A stretch of DNA of 64,000 bases from Bacillus sp. AZ43 (GCA_004570425.1 SPQJ01000008.1:50714-114713); one strand, 5' to 3'; positions 41,206 through 49,437 are shown, counted from the stretch's first letter. A program made the numbers and translations. The notes: generated from the sequence alone by a model not told the origin.

Positions 41206-42738
41206 GTGGCGGCACCGGCCGACCGGCCCGACGTCGCACCGCCGGCCCGTGCAGCCCTGCCCGGCTGGGTGGCCGCGCTGGTCACGTTCCTCTCCTCCGG
41301 CGTCGTGCTCGTCCTGGAGATCGTCGGGCTGCGGCTGATCGCGCCGTACGTCGGCGTCACCCTGCAGACGAGCACCGCCGTCATCGGCTACGCGCTGGCC
41401 GCGATCGCCATCGGCGCCTGGTCCGGTGGGCTGGTCGCCGACCGCACCGACCCGCGGCGGCTGATCGCGCCGCTCATGGTCGCCGGCGGGGCGCTCGTCG
41501 TCGCCGTCCTCCCGCTGGTGCGGTTCACCGGCTCCCTGCTGACCGGGGCGGATGCCGGCGGGGTCCTGCTGCTGGCCGCGGTCGCGGTCGTCGTCCCGGC
41601 GGCGCTGCTGTCCGCCGTGCCCCCGATGGTGGTCAAGCTGCAGCTGGCCAGCCTCGACGAGACCGGCGCGGTGGTCGGGCGGCTGTCGGGCATCGGCACG
41701 CTGGGCGGGATCGCGGCGACCTTCGCCACCGGCTTCGTCCTCGTCGCGATCCTGCCCAGCAGCGTCATCCTCGTCGGCGCCGGCGCGGTCACCGCCGCCG
41801 TCGGCGTGGCCGTGGGCGTCTTCCTCCGGCGCCGCACCGCCGGTGGTGCCGGCCAGGTGCCGGTCGGGCTGCTGGTGCTGGCGCTGGTCGGGGGAGTGCT
41901 CGCGTGGGTCGCCCCGAGCCCGTGCGAGATCGAGACCGGCTACCACTGCGCCCGGGTGGAGGCCGATCCCGAGCGCGCCTCCGGCCGGATCCTCTACCTG
42001 GACACCGCCCGGCACTCCTACGTCGACCTCGAGGACCCGACGCACCTGGAGTTCGAGTACGTCCGCGCGATCGCCGCGGTCACCGACGCGCTCGGCGAGC
42101 AGGGGGCACCGCTGTCGGCGCTGCACGTCGGCGGGGGAGGGCTGACCCTGCCCCGCTACCTGGCCGAGGTCCGGCCGGGGACCGAGAGCCTGGTGCTGGA
42201 GGTGGACCCGGGCGTCGTCGCGATCGACCGCGAGCAGCTGGGCCTGGAAACCTCCCCGGAGCTGCGGGTGCGGGTGACCGACGGACGGGTCGGCCTGGCC
42301 GACGAGCCGGCGGGGACGCGCGATCTCGTCGTCGGGGACGCCTTCGGCGGGCTGTCGGTGCCCTGGCAGCTGACCACCCGGGAGGCGGTCGAGCTGATCG
42401 ACCGGGCGCTGACCGACGACGGCGTCTACGCGATCAACCTCATCGACCACCCGCCGCTGGACTTCGTGCGCGCGGAGCTCGCCACCCTGCGGGCGGTCTT
42501 CCCGCACGTGGCCCTGCTCGCCCGCATCCCGGTGCTCGACGGGGAGGACGGCGGCAACGTCGTCGCCGTCGCCTCCCGCTCGCCGATCCCGGCGGACCGC
42601 ATCGCCGACCGGCTGACCGAGCGCGACCTGGTGTGGCAGGTGGCGCAGGGCGCGGAGCTGGACCGATTCGTCGGCGACGCCGAGGTGCTCACCGACGACC
42701 ACGCCCCGGTCGACCAGCTGCTCACTCCCTACGGCTGA
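41206..42738 (+). CDS. Fused membrane-transporter-like / spermidine-synthase-like protein
   Basis: 510 residues. The N-terminal about 225 residues form seven or eight transmembrane helices of the fused-MFS/SpeE type (LPGWVAALVTFLSSGVVLVLEIVGLRLIAPYVG, QTSTAVIGYALAAIAIGAWSGG). The C-terminal about 270 residues are a spermidine-synthase-like Rossmann domain (LHVGGGGLTLPRYLAE, VLEVDPGVVAIDREQLGL, DLVVGDAFGGLSVPWQLTTREA), where the acidic pair of true aminopropyltransferases is altered. Polyamine synthesis is therefore doubtful. The GTG start is one base after the SRAP stop, so it is probably cotranscribed. The stop overlaps the convergent gene by 10 bases. Confidence 0.88.
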   Translation: MAAPADRPDVAPPARAALPGWVAALVTFLSSGVVLVLEIVGLRLIAPYVGVTLQTSTAVIGYALAAIAIGAWSGGLVADRTDPRRLIAPLMVAGGALVVAVLPLVRFTGSLLTGADAGGVLLLAAVAVVVPAALLSAVPPMVVKLQLASLDETGAVVGRLSGIGTLGGIAATFATGFVLVAILPSSVILVGAGAVTAAVGVAVGVFLRRRTAGGAGQVPVGLLVLALVGGVLAWVAPSPCEIETGYHCARVEADPERASGRILYLDTARHSYVDLEDPTHLEFEYVRAIAAVTDALGEQGAPLSALHVGGGGLTLPRYLAEVRPGTESLVLEVDPGVVAIDREQLGLETSPELRVRVTDGRVGLADEPAGTRDLVVGDAFGGLSVPWQLTTREAVELIDRALTDDGVYAINLIDHPPLDFVRAELATLRAVFPHVALLARIPVLDGEDGGNVVAVASRSPIPADRIADRLTERDLVWQVAQGAELDRFVGDAEVLTDDHAPVDQLLTPYG

Positions 42739-43544
42739 CGACCGGGATCCCGCAGCCCGGCGACCTGGGCAGCGAGGCCGTGGAACCAGCGGGCGAGGTA
42801 GGGCGACTGGCCCCGGGCGAGGGCTCGCGCGATGCCGTCGTCGACGAAGTCGACGGTCCAGTGACCTCGGCGGATCAGCTCGGGGACGACGAAGTCGTCC
42901 ACGCGCCGGCCCGGCTCCGCCTGCTCGTCGCGCTGGGCGAGGGAGGCGCCCCGCGTCCCGTCGACGTCGAAGATGCGCCGGAGGGTGACGTCGATCAGGG
43001 GCGGCCGGGCCTCGAGGTAGCGCAGCAGGTCGGGTCCGTCGAACGCCTTCGGCGTGTTCGTGACCAGGAAGAGGACGGCGCCGCGCTCGACCGGCGGGGG
43101 GATCAGGCCGTCGCGGACCCAGTCGAAGACCGCGCCGATCCCGCGGAGGCGGTCGTGCGCCTTCGGATCGCGAAGGAACCGCGCGAACCACTCGTGGGCG
43201 AAGGCCTCCAGCCGGCCCGGGAACAACGCCCGGGGCAGCTCCTCGGCGTCGGGTGGGTCCAGCGGGTGGTAGGTCACCGCCTGCTCCAGGGTGGAGCAGC
43301 CCAGCACGGCGGCCGTGGCTGCCGACCAGTGCGCGGCGGTGAGCTCGCCGGACCAGGTCCCGTCGGGCGAACGTGCCCCGGTCGGCTCCGCGCTCACCGA
43401 GCGATCGTGTGCCCGGACCCGCGGCCGCAGCCGCCGACGACGGTCCGGGGGCAGGCCGAGCACCGCCGCGACGACGTCGTCGCGCCTGCCCTCGCGCAGG
43501 GCGGACCACAGCCGCGACTCGGTCGCGTCGTCCGTCCGCGGCAC
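42729..43544 (-). CDS. Hypothetical protein, possibly DUF6493-like N-terminal domain
   Basis: A 271-residue protein I cannot place with confidence. The N-terminus (TESRLWSALREGRRDDVVAAVLGLPPDRRRRLRPRVRAH) looks like the helical start of DUF6493-type actinobacterial proteins, which are usually several times longer. The rest is helical with conserved-looking aromatic stretches (HEWFARFLRDPKAHDRLRGIGAVFDWVRDGLI). No membrane segment, signal peptide or catalytic motif is visible. It precedes ybaK by 5 bases in transcript order reversed, meaning ybaK lies just downstream in coordinates but upstream in transcription, so both may share a transcript. Confidence 0.6.
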   Translation of the reverse strand: MPRTDDATESRLWSALREGRRDDVVAAVLGLPPDRRRRLRPRVRAHDRSVSAEPTGARSPDGTWSGELTAAHWSAATAAVLGCSTLEQAVTYHPLDPPDAEELPRALFPGRLEAFAHEWFARFLRDPKAHDRLRGIGAVFDWVRDGLIPPPVERGAVLFLVTNTPKAFDGPDLLRYLEARPPLIDVTLRRIFDVDGTRGASLAQRDEQAEPGRRVDDFVVPELIRRGHWTVDFVDDGIARALARGQSPYLARWFHGLAAQVAGLRDPGRQP

Positions 43545-43549
43545 GCGGG

Positions 43550-44023
43550 TCAGCGTCCGATCGGAGCCGTGCGTGCGCGGGTGAGGCGCACGAGCTCGGC
43601 GGGCGGCAGCTCGACCTGCAGTCCGCGCTTGCCGGCGCTGACCATCACGGTCGGGAACCCGAGCGCCGACTCGTCGACGACGGTGGGCAGCGCCTTCTTC
43701 TGGCCCAGCGGGCTGATGCCGCCCAGCACGTAGCCCGTGGCCCGCTCGGCGTCGGCCGGATCGGCCATCACGGCCTTGCGGCCGCCGGTGGCGGCGGCCA
43801 GCGCCTTGAGGTCCAGCGTGCCGGCCACCGGGACGACGGCGACGGTCAGCGCGCCGTCCACCCGCGCCAGCAGCGTCTTGAACACCTGGTGCGGATCAGC
43901 CCCGAGCGCGGCGACGGCCGCCTCGCCGTGCCCCTGGTCGGAGGGGTGCTCGGGGTCGTAGGGGTGCAGGGCGTGCGCCACCCCGCTCTTCTCGAGTACC
44001 CGCACCGCGGGGGTCGCCGCCAC
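43550..44023 (-). CDS. ybaK: Cys-tRNA(Pro)/Cys-tRNA(Cys) deacylase
   Basis: A 157-residue YbaK/EbsC-family protein. It contains [21 protein letters not shown], the catalytic-site lysine segment [23 protein letters not shown] and the [24 protein letters not shown] substrate pocket that is specific to YbaK. It hydrolyses mischarged Cys-tRNA(Pro) in trans. GTG 44023 is chosen as the family start. The gene is divergent from sigR; the SigR-type promoter at 44070-44096 lies in the gap between them. Misacylation with cysteine depends on thiol levels, so the position beside a thiol-stress sigma factor makes sense, though it could be chance. Confidence 0.92.
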   Translation of the reverse strand: MAATPAVRVLEKSGVAHALHPYDPEHPSDQGHGEAAVAALGADPHQVFKTLLARVDGALTVAVVPVAGTLDLKALAAATGGRKAVMADPADAERATGYVLGGISPLGQKKALPTVVDESALGFPTVMVSAGKRGLQVELPPAELVRLTRARTAPIGR

Positions 44024-44069
44024 GGCGGGGGAGCGTAGCGAGCGTCTCCCCGCCCGTCGCCGGGTATCC

Positions 44070-44096
44070 GGGAATCGTGGCCGAGGGTCGCCGGTT
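44070..44096 (+). promoter_or_regulatory. SigR-dependent promoter of sigR (autoregulatory)
   Basis: GGGAAT at 44070-44075 and GTT at 44094-44096 with exactly 18 bases between, the consensus recognised by Streptomyces SigR and mycobacterial SigH. It lies 139 bases upstream of the sigR GTG, oriented towards it, so thiol oxidation that frees SigR from RsrA would amplify sigR-rsrA. Confidence 0.85.
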
Positions 44097-44234
44097 GCAC
44101 CGCCCGTGAGCAGCACCGTCTCCAGCGCCCGCCCGAGGGCCGCGCACCGGCGGCCCCCGGGCCGTCCCGACGCCGCGCGGCTAGGATCGACCGATGCGGC
44201 GCCCCGCATCCGGGGGCCCCAGAGAGGACGGTCG

Positions 44235-44921
44235 GTGCCCGAGCAGACCGCAGATCAGACTCCCGAGGCGAGCGGCCCCGTCGAGACGCCGGAGGCCCGT
44301 GCCGACGGCAGCCGGGCCGAGGTGGCAGAGACACGTGCCGAGCGCGACGCCCGTTTCGAGCGGGACGCGCTGCCCTTCCTCGACCAGCTGTACCCGGCGG
44401 CCCTGCGGATGACCCGCAACCCGGCCGACGCCGAGGACCTGGTGCAGGAGACGTTCGTGAAGGCCTACTCGGCCTTCCACCAGTTCGCCGAGGGAACGAA
44501 CCTCAAGGCGTGGCTGTACCGGATCCTGACCAACACCTACATCAACAGCTACCGCAAGAAGCAGCGGCAGCCGCAGCAGTACCCCACCGAGCAGGTGCAG
44601 GACTGGCAGCTGTACGCGGCCGAGGAGCACACCTCCAGCGGCCTGCGGTCGGCGGAGATCGAGGCGCTGGACCACCTGCCGGACTCCGACATCAAGGAGG
44701 CCCTGCAGCAGCTCCCCGAGGACTTCCGGCTGGCGGTGTACCTCGCCGACGTCGAGGGTTTCGCCTACAAGGAGATCGCCGAGATCATGGGCACCCCGAT
44801 CGGGACCGTGATGTCGCGACTGCACCGCGGTCGACGGGGACTGCAGAAGCTGCTGGCCGACTACGCCCGTGAGCGCGGCTTCGTCCGCGCCGGAGCCGGT
44901 GAGGAGGCGAGCCAGTCATGA
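44235..44921 (+). CDS. sigR: ECF sigma factor SigR/SigH (thiol-oxidative stress)
   Basis: A 228-residue ECF sigma factor. Region 2 (about 42-108: [41 protein letters not shown]...[17 protein letters not shown]) and region 4 (about 155-212: [45 protein letters not shown]) are both intact. The sequence is of the SigR/SigH group that controls thioredoxin, mycothiol and proteolysis genes. GTG 44235 follows AGAGGACGGTCG; an acidic N-terminal tail of about 35 residues precedes region 2. It is coupled by an ATGA overlap to rsrA. The order sigR, rsrA, biotinyl protein, pdtaS, whiB1 matches Rv3223c-Rv3219. Confidence 0.95.
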   Translation: MPEQTADQTPEASGPVETPEARADGSRAEVAETRAERDARFERDALPFLDQLYPAALRMTRNPADAEDLVQETFVKAYSAFHQFAEGTNLKAWLYRILTNTYINSYRKKQRQPQQYPTEQVQDWQLYAAEEHTSSGLRSAEIEALDHLPDSDIKEALQQLPEDFRLAVYLADVEGFAYKEIAEIMGTPIGTVMSRLHRGRRGLQKLLADYARERGFVRAGAGEEASQS

Positions 44922-45250
44922 CCGACGACGTCCATGGCCACGGCAAGCCGATCGAGATCAACTCGTGCGACGACGTGCTCACCCACGTGTTCGAGTTCCT
45001 CGACCACGAGACCCGGGACGAGCGCCGCGCCCAGATCGCCGAGCACCTCGAGGACTGTTCCTCGTGCCTGCGGGAGTTCGGCATCGAGCAGGAGTTCAAG
45101 GCGCTGGTCCGGCGCCGCTGCGGCGGGGACGCCCCGCCCGCGGGTCTGCGCGAGCGCATCAAGATCCAGCTGACCAGCGTCTCCTTCGAGGAGGACGGCA
45201 CGCAGGTCAGCGTCGAGCGGATCACCACCGAGCACACCGGTCCGGCCTGA
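44918..45250 (+). CDS. rsrA: Mycothiol-system zinc anti-sigma factor RsrA/RshA
   Basis: A 110-residue anti-sigma factor. The zinc-binding HxxxCxxC motif is H43, C47, C50 (HLEDCSSC), and the additional conserved N-terminal cysteine is C17; this is the set that forms a disulfide under oxidation, releases zinc and frees SigR. It starts with an ATGA overlap to sigR, which keeps the two proteins near 1:1. A strong hairpin terminator begins 13 bases after the stop. Confidence 0.95.
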   Translation: MTDDVHGHGKPIEINSCDDVLTHVFEFLDHETRDERRAQIAEHLEDCSSCLREFGIEQEFKALVRRRCGGDAPPAGLRERIKIQLTSVSFEEDGTQVSVERITTEHTGPA

Positions 45251-45262
45251 TCCCGGAGAGAC

Positions 45263-45304
45263 AGAAGCGCCCCACGTCCGCTGTCGCGGAGGTGGGGCGC
45301 TTCT
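45263..45304. terminator. Bidirectional terminator between rsrA and the bL37 gene
   Basis: A 13-bp perfect stem (AGAAGCGCCCCAC at 45263-45275 with 45292-45304) continues past one mismatch into T-A and CCGC/GCGG pairs with a TGTC loop. It sits between convergent genes and ends in TTCTC on the plus strand. Confidence 0.85.
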
Positions 45305-45311
45305 CGCGTTC

Positions 45312-45386
45312 TCAGGCGTTGGGGCGCTTGCCGTGGTTGGCCTTGTTCCCCTTGCGGGAGCGACGCTTGCGTCCGCGCTTGGACAT
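45312..45386 (-). CDS. 24-residue bL37-type ribosomal protein
   Basis: A 24-codon gene, below normal gene-finder limits. The product MSKRGRKRRSRKGNKANHGK...RPNA is very basic and matches, from memory, the small 50S protein bL37 seen in mycobacterial ribosome structures (pattern KRGRKxR...NHGKRPN). ATG 45386 is preceded by GAGAGGAGGGCAGCG, a strong ribosome-binding site. It converges with rsrA across a shared terminator. High confidence that it is real because start, ribosome-binding site, composition and family match agree. Confidence 0.9.
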   Translation of the reverse strand: MSKRGRKRRSRKGNKANHGKRPNA

Positions 45387-45556
45387 CGCTGCCCTCCTCT
45401 CGCTGCCGGTGGGCCCGCAGACCCTGGTTCTCGCGGGCCGGGACGACGGGGCACGTATCGTGCGCAGCGTCGCCGGAACCGCCAAGCTGACGCCGTACAG
45501 CCTCTCACGGCGTGCTCCGGCTGCGTGCCGGGCGGGGGAGTGCTGAGGGGGCAGTG

Positions 45557-46606
45557 GTGGCGCAACTGGGGATCGAGAGCGTGCTCGTGGCCGGCCGGGG
45601 GCCGGTCGCCTGCGCCGTGGTGGCGGCGTGCACCCGCCTGGGCGTCAAGGCCGTGGCGGTGCACTCGGAGTCGGAGCGGTCGGCCAGGCACGTCCGGCTG
45701 GCCGACGACGCGGTGCTGCTCGGACCTCCCCCGGCCACCGAGTCCTACCTGGCGGTCGACCGCATCGTGGAGGCCGCCCGGCGCAGCGGCGTGCGCGCGG
45801 TCCTGCCCGTGACGCCTGCCCTGGCCGGCAACGCCCGGCTGGCCGCGGCCGTCGTGGCGGCGGGCCTGCTCTGGATCGGCCCCGACGCGGAGGTGCTCGA
45901 GCGTCTCGGCGGCGACGGCGTGGAGCCGGCCAGCGAGCGCGGGCTCCTGGCCTGGGTGACGGCCGACGGCCTGCGGTTCGTCACGCCCGTCGCCCGGGAC
46001 CGGGCCGCCGGCATCGCCCGCGTCAGCTGGACGCCGGAGGACTGGCCCGGGGGCGCCGCGCTGGAGCTCCCGCCCACCGCCCACCGCCTGGCCGACGTCG
46101 GCTGGCGCGGGCTGGTCACGGTCGGGATCGCCCCGGACGGCGACCTGGCCGAGGTCGCCGCGGGGTTCTCCCTCGACATGGCGGTGCTGGAGCGGGCGCA
46201 CGGGGTGGACGCCGTCGAGCTCGCGCTGCGGAGCGCGACCGGCGGGTCGGTGCGGGCGGACGAGCGGGCACCCCGCGCCGCCGTCGCCGCCCAGCTCCGG
46301 GCCACCCTGCCGCCGGGGACCGCCGGGCGGGTGACCGGCCGGCTGCCGGGCAGCACGCGGCCCGTGGCGCCGGAGGGGGTGGAGCTGCTCGCGGTCACCG
46401 GCTACGAGCCCGGTGACCGGCTGGACGGCTGGTACGACGCGCTGCTGGCCACCGTGAGCGCGGCCGGGCCGGACACGCGCACCGCGGCCGGCGCGGTCTC
46501 CGATGCGCTCACCGGGCTGAGCGACGCCGGGGTGCCGCACGACGGCGCGGAGGTGTGCGCGGTGCTGCAGCGACTGACCGCCGGGCGGAGCGTTCCCACC
46601 GGCTGA
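45557..46606 (+). CDS. Degenerate biotin-carboxylase-like protein (probable pseudoenzyme)
   Basis: 349 residues against about 450 for biotin carboxylase. Residues about 6-115 follow the biotin-carboxylase N-domain (VKAVAVHSESERSARHVRLADDAVLLGPPPATESYLAVDRIVEAARRSGVRAVLPVTPAL), but HPGYGFLSEN is lost. The ATP-grasp lid is shortened, and where the catalytic ExNxRxQVEH should be the sequence reads EVAAGFSLDMAVLERAHGVD. The C-domain survives as YEPGDRLDGWYDALLATVSAAG. ATP, bicarbonate and biotin-site residues are absent. GTG 45557 follows GGGGGCA. It lies 51 bases before a free-standing biotinyl protein, a natural partner. Confidence 0.75.
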   Translation: MAQLGIESVLVAGRGPVACAVVAACTRLGVKAVAVHSESERSARHVRLADDAVLLGPPPATESYLAVDRIVEAARRSGVRAVLPVTPALAGNARLAAAVVAAGLLWIGPDAEVLERLGGDGVEPASERGLLAWVTADGLRFVTPVARDRAAGIARVSWTPEDWPGGAALELPPTAHRLADVGWRGLVTVGIAPDGDLAEVAAGFSLDMAVLERAHGVDAVELALRSATGGSVRADERAPRAAVAAQLRATLPPGTAGRVTGRLPGSTRPVAPEGVELLAVTGYEPGDRLDGWYDALLATVSAAGPDTRTAAGAVSDALTGLSDAGVPHDGAEVCAVLQRLTAGRSVPTG

Positions 46607-46657
46607 GCGTGCTTGGATGATCACGTCCGGGTCGGTGGACGATCACGAGGAGGCACG

Positions 46658-46882
46658 GTGGCGGTCGAGGAGATCCACGCGGAGATGGTCTCCAGCGTCT
46701 GGAAGGTCCTCGTGCAGCCGGGTGCGCTGGTGGCCGCCGGCGACACGCTGGTGATCCTCGAGTCGATGAAGATGGAGATCCCGGTCCTCACCGAGCGGGC
46801 CGGCGTCGTCCGGGAGCTGCACGTCGTCGAGGGCGAGGTGCTCCAGGAGGGCGACCTCATCGCCACCGTCGCGGACGCCTAG
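46658..46882 (+). CDS. Stand-alone biotinyl/lipoyl carrier protein (TB7.3-like)
   Basis: A 74-residue single biotinyl domain. The modification site is K38 in ESMKMEIPV, the canonical biotin motif, flanked by VSSVWKVLVQPGALVAAGDTLV and a symmetric second half GVVRELHVVEGEVLQEGDLIATV. It lacks the Pro/Ala linker of AccB carriers. M. tuberculosis TB7.3 (Rv3221c) is the same kind of protein in the same place between rshA and pdtaS; the carboxylase it serves is not established to my knowledge. GTG 46658 follows ACGAGGAGGCACG, and the stop overlaps the convergent GNAT gene by 4 bases. Confidence 0.92.
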   Translation: MAVEEIHAEMVSSVWKVLVQPGALVAAGDTLVILESMKMEIPVLTERAGVVRELHVVEGEVLQEGDLIATVADA

Positions 46883-47385
46883 AGCGCCAGCGCGTACACC
46901 TTGAGGTCGATGCCCGGCACCGGCGTCCAGTCCCGCTCCGGCAGCCGCACGAAGCCCAGCCGCTCGTAGAGCCGCTGCGCCGCCGTCATCCGCGAGCCGG
47001 TCGACAGCACCACGCGGCGCTTCCCGGCGGCGCGGGCGCGGTCGATGCACGCGGTCATCAGCGTCGTCCCGATCCCCCGGCCCTGGGCGGCGGGGTCGAC
47101 GACCAGCATCCGCACGCCGGCGTCGTCCTCGGACTCGGTGACCTCGCCGAAGTCGCCCTGCAGGACCAGCGCCACGCTGCCGACCAGCCGGCCGTCCTCG
47201 TCCCGGACCACGAGCAGCTCGGCCCGGTCCGCGCGGCCGGCGACGTCGGCGAGCTCTGCCGCGTACCCCGGCGAGGCGAGGCCGCCACCGACGTAGGTCT
47301 CCACGGTGACCGAGGCGATGCGGTCGAAGTCCTCCGGCCGGGCGGGTTCGACGGACAGGGACGCGGAGGAGGTGCTCGGGACCAC
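46879..47385 (-). CDS. GNAT family N-acetyltransferase
   Basis: A 168-residue acetyltransferase. The acetyl-CoA loop is VRMLVVDPAAQGRGIGTTLMTACIDRARAAGKRRVVLST (Q-x-x-G-x-G), then SRMTAAQRLYERLGFVRLPERDW, with a beta-bulge VGSVALVLQGDFGEVTE in the core. The C-terminus ends in a strand GIDLKVYALAL. Targets of this kind of GNAT are unknown. It is encoded opposite to its neighbours, ending inside the biotinyl-protein stop and starting 42 bases from the pdtaS start, so its promoter overlaps the divergent pdtaS promoter region. Confidence 0.88.
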   Translation of the reverse strand: MVPSTSSASLSVEPARPEDFDRIASVTVETYVGGGLASPGYAAELADVAGRADRAELLVVRDEDGRLVGSVALVLQGDFGEVTESEDDAGVRMLVVDPAAQGRGIGTTLMTACIDRARAAGKRRVVLSTGSRMTAAQRLYERLGFVRLPERDWTPVPGIDLKVYALAL

Positions 47386-47427
47386 GGCGCGAGCCTATGC
47401 GGCGGCGCGCCCTACCCTCGGAGCACC

Positions 47428-48909
47428 ATGAGCAGCCTCTCCGAGCGCCTCACCCGAGGGGCGGCCTCCAGTCCCTCGCAGGTCGACCACGCCCGCCGGC
47501 TGGTGGCCGACTGGCAGTTGCTGGCCGACCTCGCCTTCGCCGACCTGACGCTCTGGGTGCCCCTGGCCGACGGGGCCTGGTGGTGCGTGGCCCAGGTCCG
47601 GCCGCTGACCGCGCCCACCAGCCGGCCCGAGGACCTCGTGGGCAGCGAGGTGACCGGCGACGTCGCCGAGCCGTTCCGGACGGCGCACCGCGACGGCCGG
47701 CCGGTCACCGAGGGCGAGCCCGACTGGACCGGGCAGGCGCCCCGCCGCCGCGAGGTGATCCCGGTGCGGCACGACGGCGTCGTCGTCGCGGTGCTCGCGA
47801 AGGACACGAACCTGGCCGTCACCCGGTCGCCGTCCACGCTCGAGCTCACCTACCTCGACATCGCGGCCGACCTCTGCCTGATGGTGTCGGCGGGGACCTT
47901 CCCCCCGCAGAAGCTGCAGGACGCCGAGATGAGCCCGCGCGTGGGCGACGGGCTCGTGCGGCTCGACTCCTCCGGGAGGGCCACCTACGCCAGCCCGAAC
48001 GCGCTGTCGGCCTACCGCCGCATCGGCGCCCCGGGCGACGTCGTGGGGGCCGATCTGGCCGAGCTGACCCGGACCGCGGCGGCCGACCGGGTCGCCGGCG
48101 AGGCCGCGGCCGCCGTGGTCGCGGCGGCCGTCGCCGGCCGCTTCCCCGACCCCGTCGACGTCGAGGGGCCGACCGCCACGATGCTCCTCCGTGCCCTCCC
48201 GCTGCAGGCGCCGGGCGGGGAGGCGGGAGCCCTGGTGCTGGTCCGCGACGTCACCGACGTCCGCCGCCGCGACCGGGCGCTGCTCACCAAGGACGCCACC
48301 ATCCGGGAGATCCACCACCGGGTGAAGAACAACCTGCAGACCGTGGCCGCGCTGCTGCGCCTGCAGGCCCGGCGGATGACCGAGCCCGCCGCCCGGGCAG
48401 CGCTCGAGGAGTCGGTGCGGCGGGTCGCGTCGATCGCCGTCGTCCACGAGACCCTCGCCGGCAGCAGGGAGGACGTCGTCGACGTCGACGACGTCCTCGA
48501 CCAGGTGCTGCCCATGCTGGGCGACCTGACGTCGGTGGGGCCGGCCGCGCGCACCCGCCGGAACGGCACGTTCGGCGAGCTGCCCGCGGCGGCCGCGACG
48601 CCGCTGGTCCTCGCGGTGACCGAGCTGCTGCACAACGCGGCGGAGCACGCCTTCCCCGAGGGGGAGCCCGGCGTGATCGAGCTCGTCGCCGAGCGGGACG
48701 GCGACGACCTCGTCGTCCGGGTCCGGGACGACGGGCGCGGCCTGCCCGAGGGCTTCGACCCGGCCGGCAGCGACGGGCTGGGCCTGCAGATCGTGCGGAC
48801 CCTCGTGGTCAGCGAGCTCGGGGGCGAGCTCACGATGGGGGCGCCGGAAGGCCGCGCGGGCACCGAGGCGGTGCTGACGCTCCGCGGAGCGGGCCTGCCG
48901 AGGCGCTGA
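47428..48909 (+). CDS. pdtaS: PdtaS-type cytosolic sensor histidine kinase
   Basis: A 493-residue soluble kinase with no membrane segment. An N-terminal GAF-like domain (about 20-155) and a PAS-like domain (about 170-275) precede a HisKA_2 dimerisation domain with the phosphoacceptor in EIHHRVKNNLQT (H296/H297) and a HATPase domain (VLAVTELLHNAAEHAF N-box, VRDDGRGLPEGF G1, SDGLGLQIV G2). In mycobacteria PdtaS phosphorylates PdtaR, an ANTAR antiterminator, and responds to copper, NO and other signals. PdtaR is not in this window; the ANTAR gene at 7.5 kb lacks a receiver. The whiB1 gene lies downstream, as in Rv3220c-Rv3219. Confidence 0.93.
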   Translation: MSSLSERLTRGAASSPSQVDHARRLVADWQLLADLAFADLTLWVPLADGAWWCVAQVRPLTAPTSRPEDLVGSEVTGDVAEPFRTAHRDGRPVTEGEPDWTGQAPRRREVIPVRHDGVVVAVLAKDTNLAVTRSPSTLELTYLDIAADLCLMVSAGTFPPQKLQDAEMSPRVGDGLVRLDSSGRATYASPNALSAYRRIGAPGDVVGADLAELTRTAAADRVAGEAAAAVVAAAVAGRFPDPVDVEGPTATMLLRALPLQAPGGEAGALVLVRDVTDVRRRDRALLTKDATIREIHHRVKNNLQTVAALLRLQARRMTEPAARAALEESVRRVASIAVVHETLAGSREDVVDVDDVLDQVLPMLGDLTSVGPAARTRRNGTFGELPAAAATPLVLAVTELLHNAAEHAFPEGEPGVIELVAERDGDDLVVRVRDDGRGLPEGFDPAGSDGLGLQIVRTLVVSELGGELTMGAPEGRAGTEAVLTLRGAGLPRR

Positions 48910-48917
48910 GAAGCGCC

Positions 48918-48949
48918 GAGGCCGGCCCGGGAGATCCCGGACCGGCCTC
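48918..48949. terminator. Bidirectional terminator between pdtaS and whiB1
   Basis: GAGGCCGG (48918-48925) pairs with CCGGCCTC (48942-48949); after one C/A mismatch CCGGG pairs with CCCGG around a short AGAT loop. It starts 8 bases after the pdtaS stop in the convergent gap. Confidence 0.8.
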
Positions 48950-49014
48950 GAGGCGATCTGTTGGTCGTGCGGGCGCCGCGGGGGAGTTCCCCCGGGTGCC
49001 GGTGGTGCCCCGGT

Positions 49015-49266
49015 TCAGGCGGTGGTCACCCGGGTGCGAGCCTGACGGCGCTTCAGCGCGCGTCGCTCGTCCTCGGAGAGCCCACCCCAGACGCCGGAGT
49101 CCTGACCCGAGCGCAGGGCCCAGTCCAGGCACGACTGCACCACGGGGCAGCGGCGGCACACGGCCTTGGCCTGCTCGATCTGCACGACGGCGGGGCCGGT
49201 CGTCCCGATCGGGAAGAACAGCTCCGGATCCTCGTCCCGGCAGAGCGCGCGGTGGCGCCAGTCCAT
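49015..49266 (-). CDS. whiB1: WhiB1 iron-sulfur transcriptional regulator
   Basis: An 83-residue minimal WhiB protein. The four cluster cysteines are C9, C37, C40 and C46 (CRRCPVVQSC); the sigma-interaction turn GVWGG is at 58-62 and the basic tail RRALKRRQARTR follows. Mycobacterial WhiB1 is essential, holds a nitric-oxide-sensitive 4Fe-4S cluster and binds the primary sigma factor. The length, the DWRHRALCRDEDPELFFPIG start and the pdtaS neighbour make WhiB1 rather than WhiB2/3 the right assignment. The upstream region contains a CRP-like operator, as is known for whiB1. Confidence 0.95.
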   Translation of the reverse strand: MDWRHRALCRDEDPELFFPIGTTGPAVVQIEQAKAVCRRCPVVQSCLDWALRSGQDSGVWGGLSEDERRALKRRQARTRVTTA

Positions 49267-49409
49267 GGCGGTGTACTCCTCGGTGTCGTCTACGGTTGGT
49301 ACTTCGGTCGCCGGGCCTCGGACCGCGGTGCGGGGCCGACACCGGTTCCCCAGCGCTGGTGGCTCAGCGACCCACTTGCTTTGTTACTGGCAAGTTGCGT
49401 TCTGCAGCG

Positions 49410-49437
49410 ATGTTTTCACGAGATGAACGCCTGTCAA
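49410..49437 (-). promoter_or_regulatory. Possible whiB1 promoter
   Basis: On the minus strand a consensus -35 TTGACA (49437-49432) is followed after 16 bases by AAACAT (49415-49410), a weak -10. The surrounding 49370-49440 is the most AT-rich part of the 305-bp gap 49267-49571. The leader to the whiB1 ATG would be about 135 bases. Confidence 0.5.

Noticed and set aside
41206..42738. True spermidine synthase
   Set aside because: The C-terminal domain is SpeE-like, but the conserved acidic pair of the catalytic loop is not apparent and the protein is fused to a membrane domain. Polyamine synthesis is not supported.
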